This document shows positions 62,122-64,000 of a stretch of DNA of 64,000 nucleotides, in pieces; position 1 is the stretch's first letter; each line of letters opens with the position of its first letter. Location: positions 4,174,912 to 4,238,911 of the forward strand of contig JASFXZ010000014.1 of NCBI GenBank assembly GCA_032209605.1. Direction: 5' to 3'. The notes under the pieces were generated by a model that worked only from the letters and a program-made list of their open reading frames with translations, did not search any database and was not told where the DNA came from. This DNA comes from Mactromeris polynyma. Its lineage: Eukaryota; Mollusca; Bivalvia; Venerida; Mactridae. A program made the translations under genes and the position numbers.

Positions 62122-62147
62122 CTTGAAAGAAGAATAAATTTTCAAAA

Positions 62148-62290
62148 TACACTCGAACCTCGTTCATTCAAATTCATCATGTCCGAAATTTATTTTGAAT
62201 AATACATGGTTTTCGAATAGCCCATTTTATTTTAACTTGCCTAAGAAGATACATCGGGACCCGATGATACCAAGTATAGAAGGTTAATAA
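62148..62290. mobile_element. Family-A MITE, copy 10, right end lost
   Basis: TACACTCGAACCTCGTTCAT at the left, GCCTAAGAAGATACATCGGG inside; after ATAGAAGGTTAATAA the family sequence stops. It starts 27 bp upstream of the exon 1 acceptor. Confidence 0.85.
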
Positions 62291-62612
62291 TTAGTGCCCA
62301 TTCTGTAGTTCAGTTTTTTGGCATCTTGAAACAATGAAAAAGGAAATTTTGTACCAAACTTAACATACAAATTGTTTAGTTCTTTTTATGATGATCATAT
62401 TACTTATGACAAATATACAGTATTTCCTGACAAAAGTCTTAAAAATGTTTAAAGAAATGTAGATCTTAATCTTTTTATTCCTTTATAGTGAGGGGGACTT
62501 CAAATGGAAATAGGGGACAAACCATACTATTTTAGTAGATGAATGGTACTCTTAAACAACTTAAATATCAATGTAACTATATTTGACATTTATCATCAAG
62601 ATACAAAGAGCC

Positions 62613-63415
62613 ATGTGAAACATGACCAATTCCTCCAAACCATAGCATTTGTTTGTGAGAAACATGACCAATTCCTCCAAACCATAGCATTTGTTTGTGT
62701 GAAACATGACCAATTCCTCCAAACCATAGCATTTGTTTGTGTGAAACATGACCAATTCCTCCAAACCATAGCATTTGTTTGTGTGAAACATGGCCAATTC
62801 CTCCAAACCATAGCATTTGTTTGTGTGAAACATGGCCAATTCCTCCAAACCATAGCATTTCTTTGTGTGAAACATGACCAATTCCTCCAAACCATAGCAT
62901 TTGTTTGTGTGAAACATGACCAATTCCTCCAAACCATAGCATTTGTTTGTGTGAAACATGACCAATTCCTCCAAACCATAGCATTTGTTTGTGTGAAACA
63001 TGACCAATTCCTCCAAACCATAGCATTTGTTTGTGTGAAACATGACCAATTCCTCCAAACCATAGCATTTGTTTGTGTGAAACATGACCAATTCCTCCAA
63101 ACCATAGCATTTGTTTGTGTGAAACATGACCAATTCCTCCAAACCATAGCATTTGTTTGTGTGAAACATGACCAATTCCTCCAAACCATAGCATTTGTTT
63201 GTGTGAAACATGACCAATTCCCCCAAACCATAGCATTTGTTTGTGTGAAACATGACCAATTCCTCCAAACCATAGCATTTGTTTGTGTGAAACATGACCA
63301 ATTCCTCCAAACCATAGCATTTGTTTGTGTGAAACATGGCCAATTCCTCCAAACCATAGCATTTCTTTGTGTGAAACATGGCCAATTCCTCCAAACCATA
63401 GCATTTCTTTGTGTG
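62613..63415. repeat. 42-bp minisatellite, about 19 copies
   Basis: The unit contains GTGAAACATGACCAATTCCT and CCAAACCATAGCATTTGTTT. Because 42 is a multiple of three, three minus-strand frames stay open for 267-304 codons with a 14-residue period. There are no splice sites in frame with the gene and the sequence biases are those of a repeat, so I call it non-coding. Confidence 0.96.
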
Positions 63416-63535
63416 GAAGGTGGCCAAAAAGAGAGTACAAATTGTTATAGTAAACTAGGGTTCTCCCAACCCTCGACTTGTAATGTATCATTCTTCAGTC
63501 ATATTTATCACAAGTATAACAAGATAAGAGTCTTG

Positions 63536-64000
63536 ACAGTAGGAAACCACTGTCATATCCCCCTTCGCCTTCTGACAGTAGGAGACCACTGTCATATCCC
63601 CCTTCACCTTCTGACAGTAGGAGACGACTGTCATATCCCCCTTCACCTTCTGACAGTAGGAGACCACTGTCATATCCCCCTTCACCTTCTGACAGTAGGA
63701 GACCACTGCCATATCCCCCTTCACCTTCTGACAGTAGGAGACCACTGTCATATCCCCCTTCACCTTCTGACAGTAGGAGACCACTGTCATATCCCCCTTC
63801 ACCTTCTGACAGTAGGAGACCACTGTCATATCCCCCTTCACCTTCTGACAGTAGGAGACCACTGTCATATCCCCCTTCACCTTCTGACAGTAGGAGACCA
63901 CTGTCATATCCCCCTTCACCTTCTGACAGTAGGAGACCACTGTAATATCCCCCTTCACCTTCTGACAGTAGGAGACCACTGTCATATCCCCCTTCACCTT
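63536..64000. repeat. 39-bp minisatellite with a hairpin unit, continuing past the window
   Basis: About 12 units of TTCTGACAGTAGGAGACCAC plus TGTCATATCCCCCTTCACC. Each unit contains GACAGT and ACTGTC separated by 8 bases. A 169-codon minus-strand frame is again a period effect. Confidence 0.96.

Noticed and set aside
61180..61503. Plus-strand frames with Phe/Ile or Ser runs opposite exon 2
   Set aside because: They are the antisense of the acidic tract; the minus frame has splice sites and phase continuity.
62561..63491. Three long overlapping minus-strand frames (267-304 codons)
   Set aside because: They are the three readings of one 42-bp repeat; no splice continuity with the gene and no domain.

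Overview
This is eukaryotic nuclear DNA, AT-rich and intron-dominated. The gene family content and repeats point to a bivalve mollusc: tandem-core elements ending in ACGG-type microsatellites, tRNA-headed SINEs, and many minisatellites. I cannot name the species; a scallop-like genome is only a guess. There is no bacterial-type gene organisation.

The window is mostly one gene on the minus strand: the 3' two thirds of a Scribble (LAP-family) cell-polarity scaffold. I traced 24 coding exons from 62121 down to 8601 by reading splice sites and checking phase at every junction. Together they give 4334 nt of open frame (about 1444 residues). The order is a charged linker with a very acidic tract, four class I PDZ domains, a Ser/Pro linker between PDZ2 and PDZ3, a coiled-coil segment, a Pro-rich SH3-ligand-like segment, and the conserved Scribble C-terminal motif. 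The start codon and leucine-rich repeats lie beyond 64000. The last coding exon is not settled: exon 23 can read through to a stop at 13272, or splice to exon 24 and on to a terminal exon, for which 6329-6434 is a weak candidate. Positions 2760-7300 lack the arrays and transposons seen elsewhere and may be a long 3' UTR.

At the left edge (151-292, plus strand) is the final coding exon of a TLDc-domain gene (OXR1/NCOA7/TLDC2 type). It converges tail-to-tail on the Scribble gene, with a likely 3' UTR to about 2550.

The introns are packed with repeats. There are at least sixteen unrelated minisatellites with units of 12-85 bp, covering roughly a sixth of the window. A pogo/Tc1-like MITE family has ten copies, and a second MITE family has four, one of which has grown its own minisatellite. 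Other elements include hAT-like elements with visible target duplications, tRNA-derived SINEs and pearl-like tandem-core elements. A 1.6-kb PIF/Harbinger element (41259-42854), with 18-bp perfect terminal repeats and a TAA target duplication, sits inside one of the MITEs.

The observations most worth a second look are the nested Harbinger element, a candidate in-frame micro-exon inside PDZ2, the two alternative C-termini, a perfect 6 x 39-bp array abutting a 3' splice site and carrying branch-point-like motifs, and minisatellites arising from within MITEs. I found no new defence or biosynthetic system.
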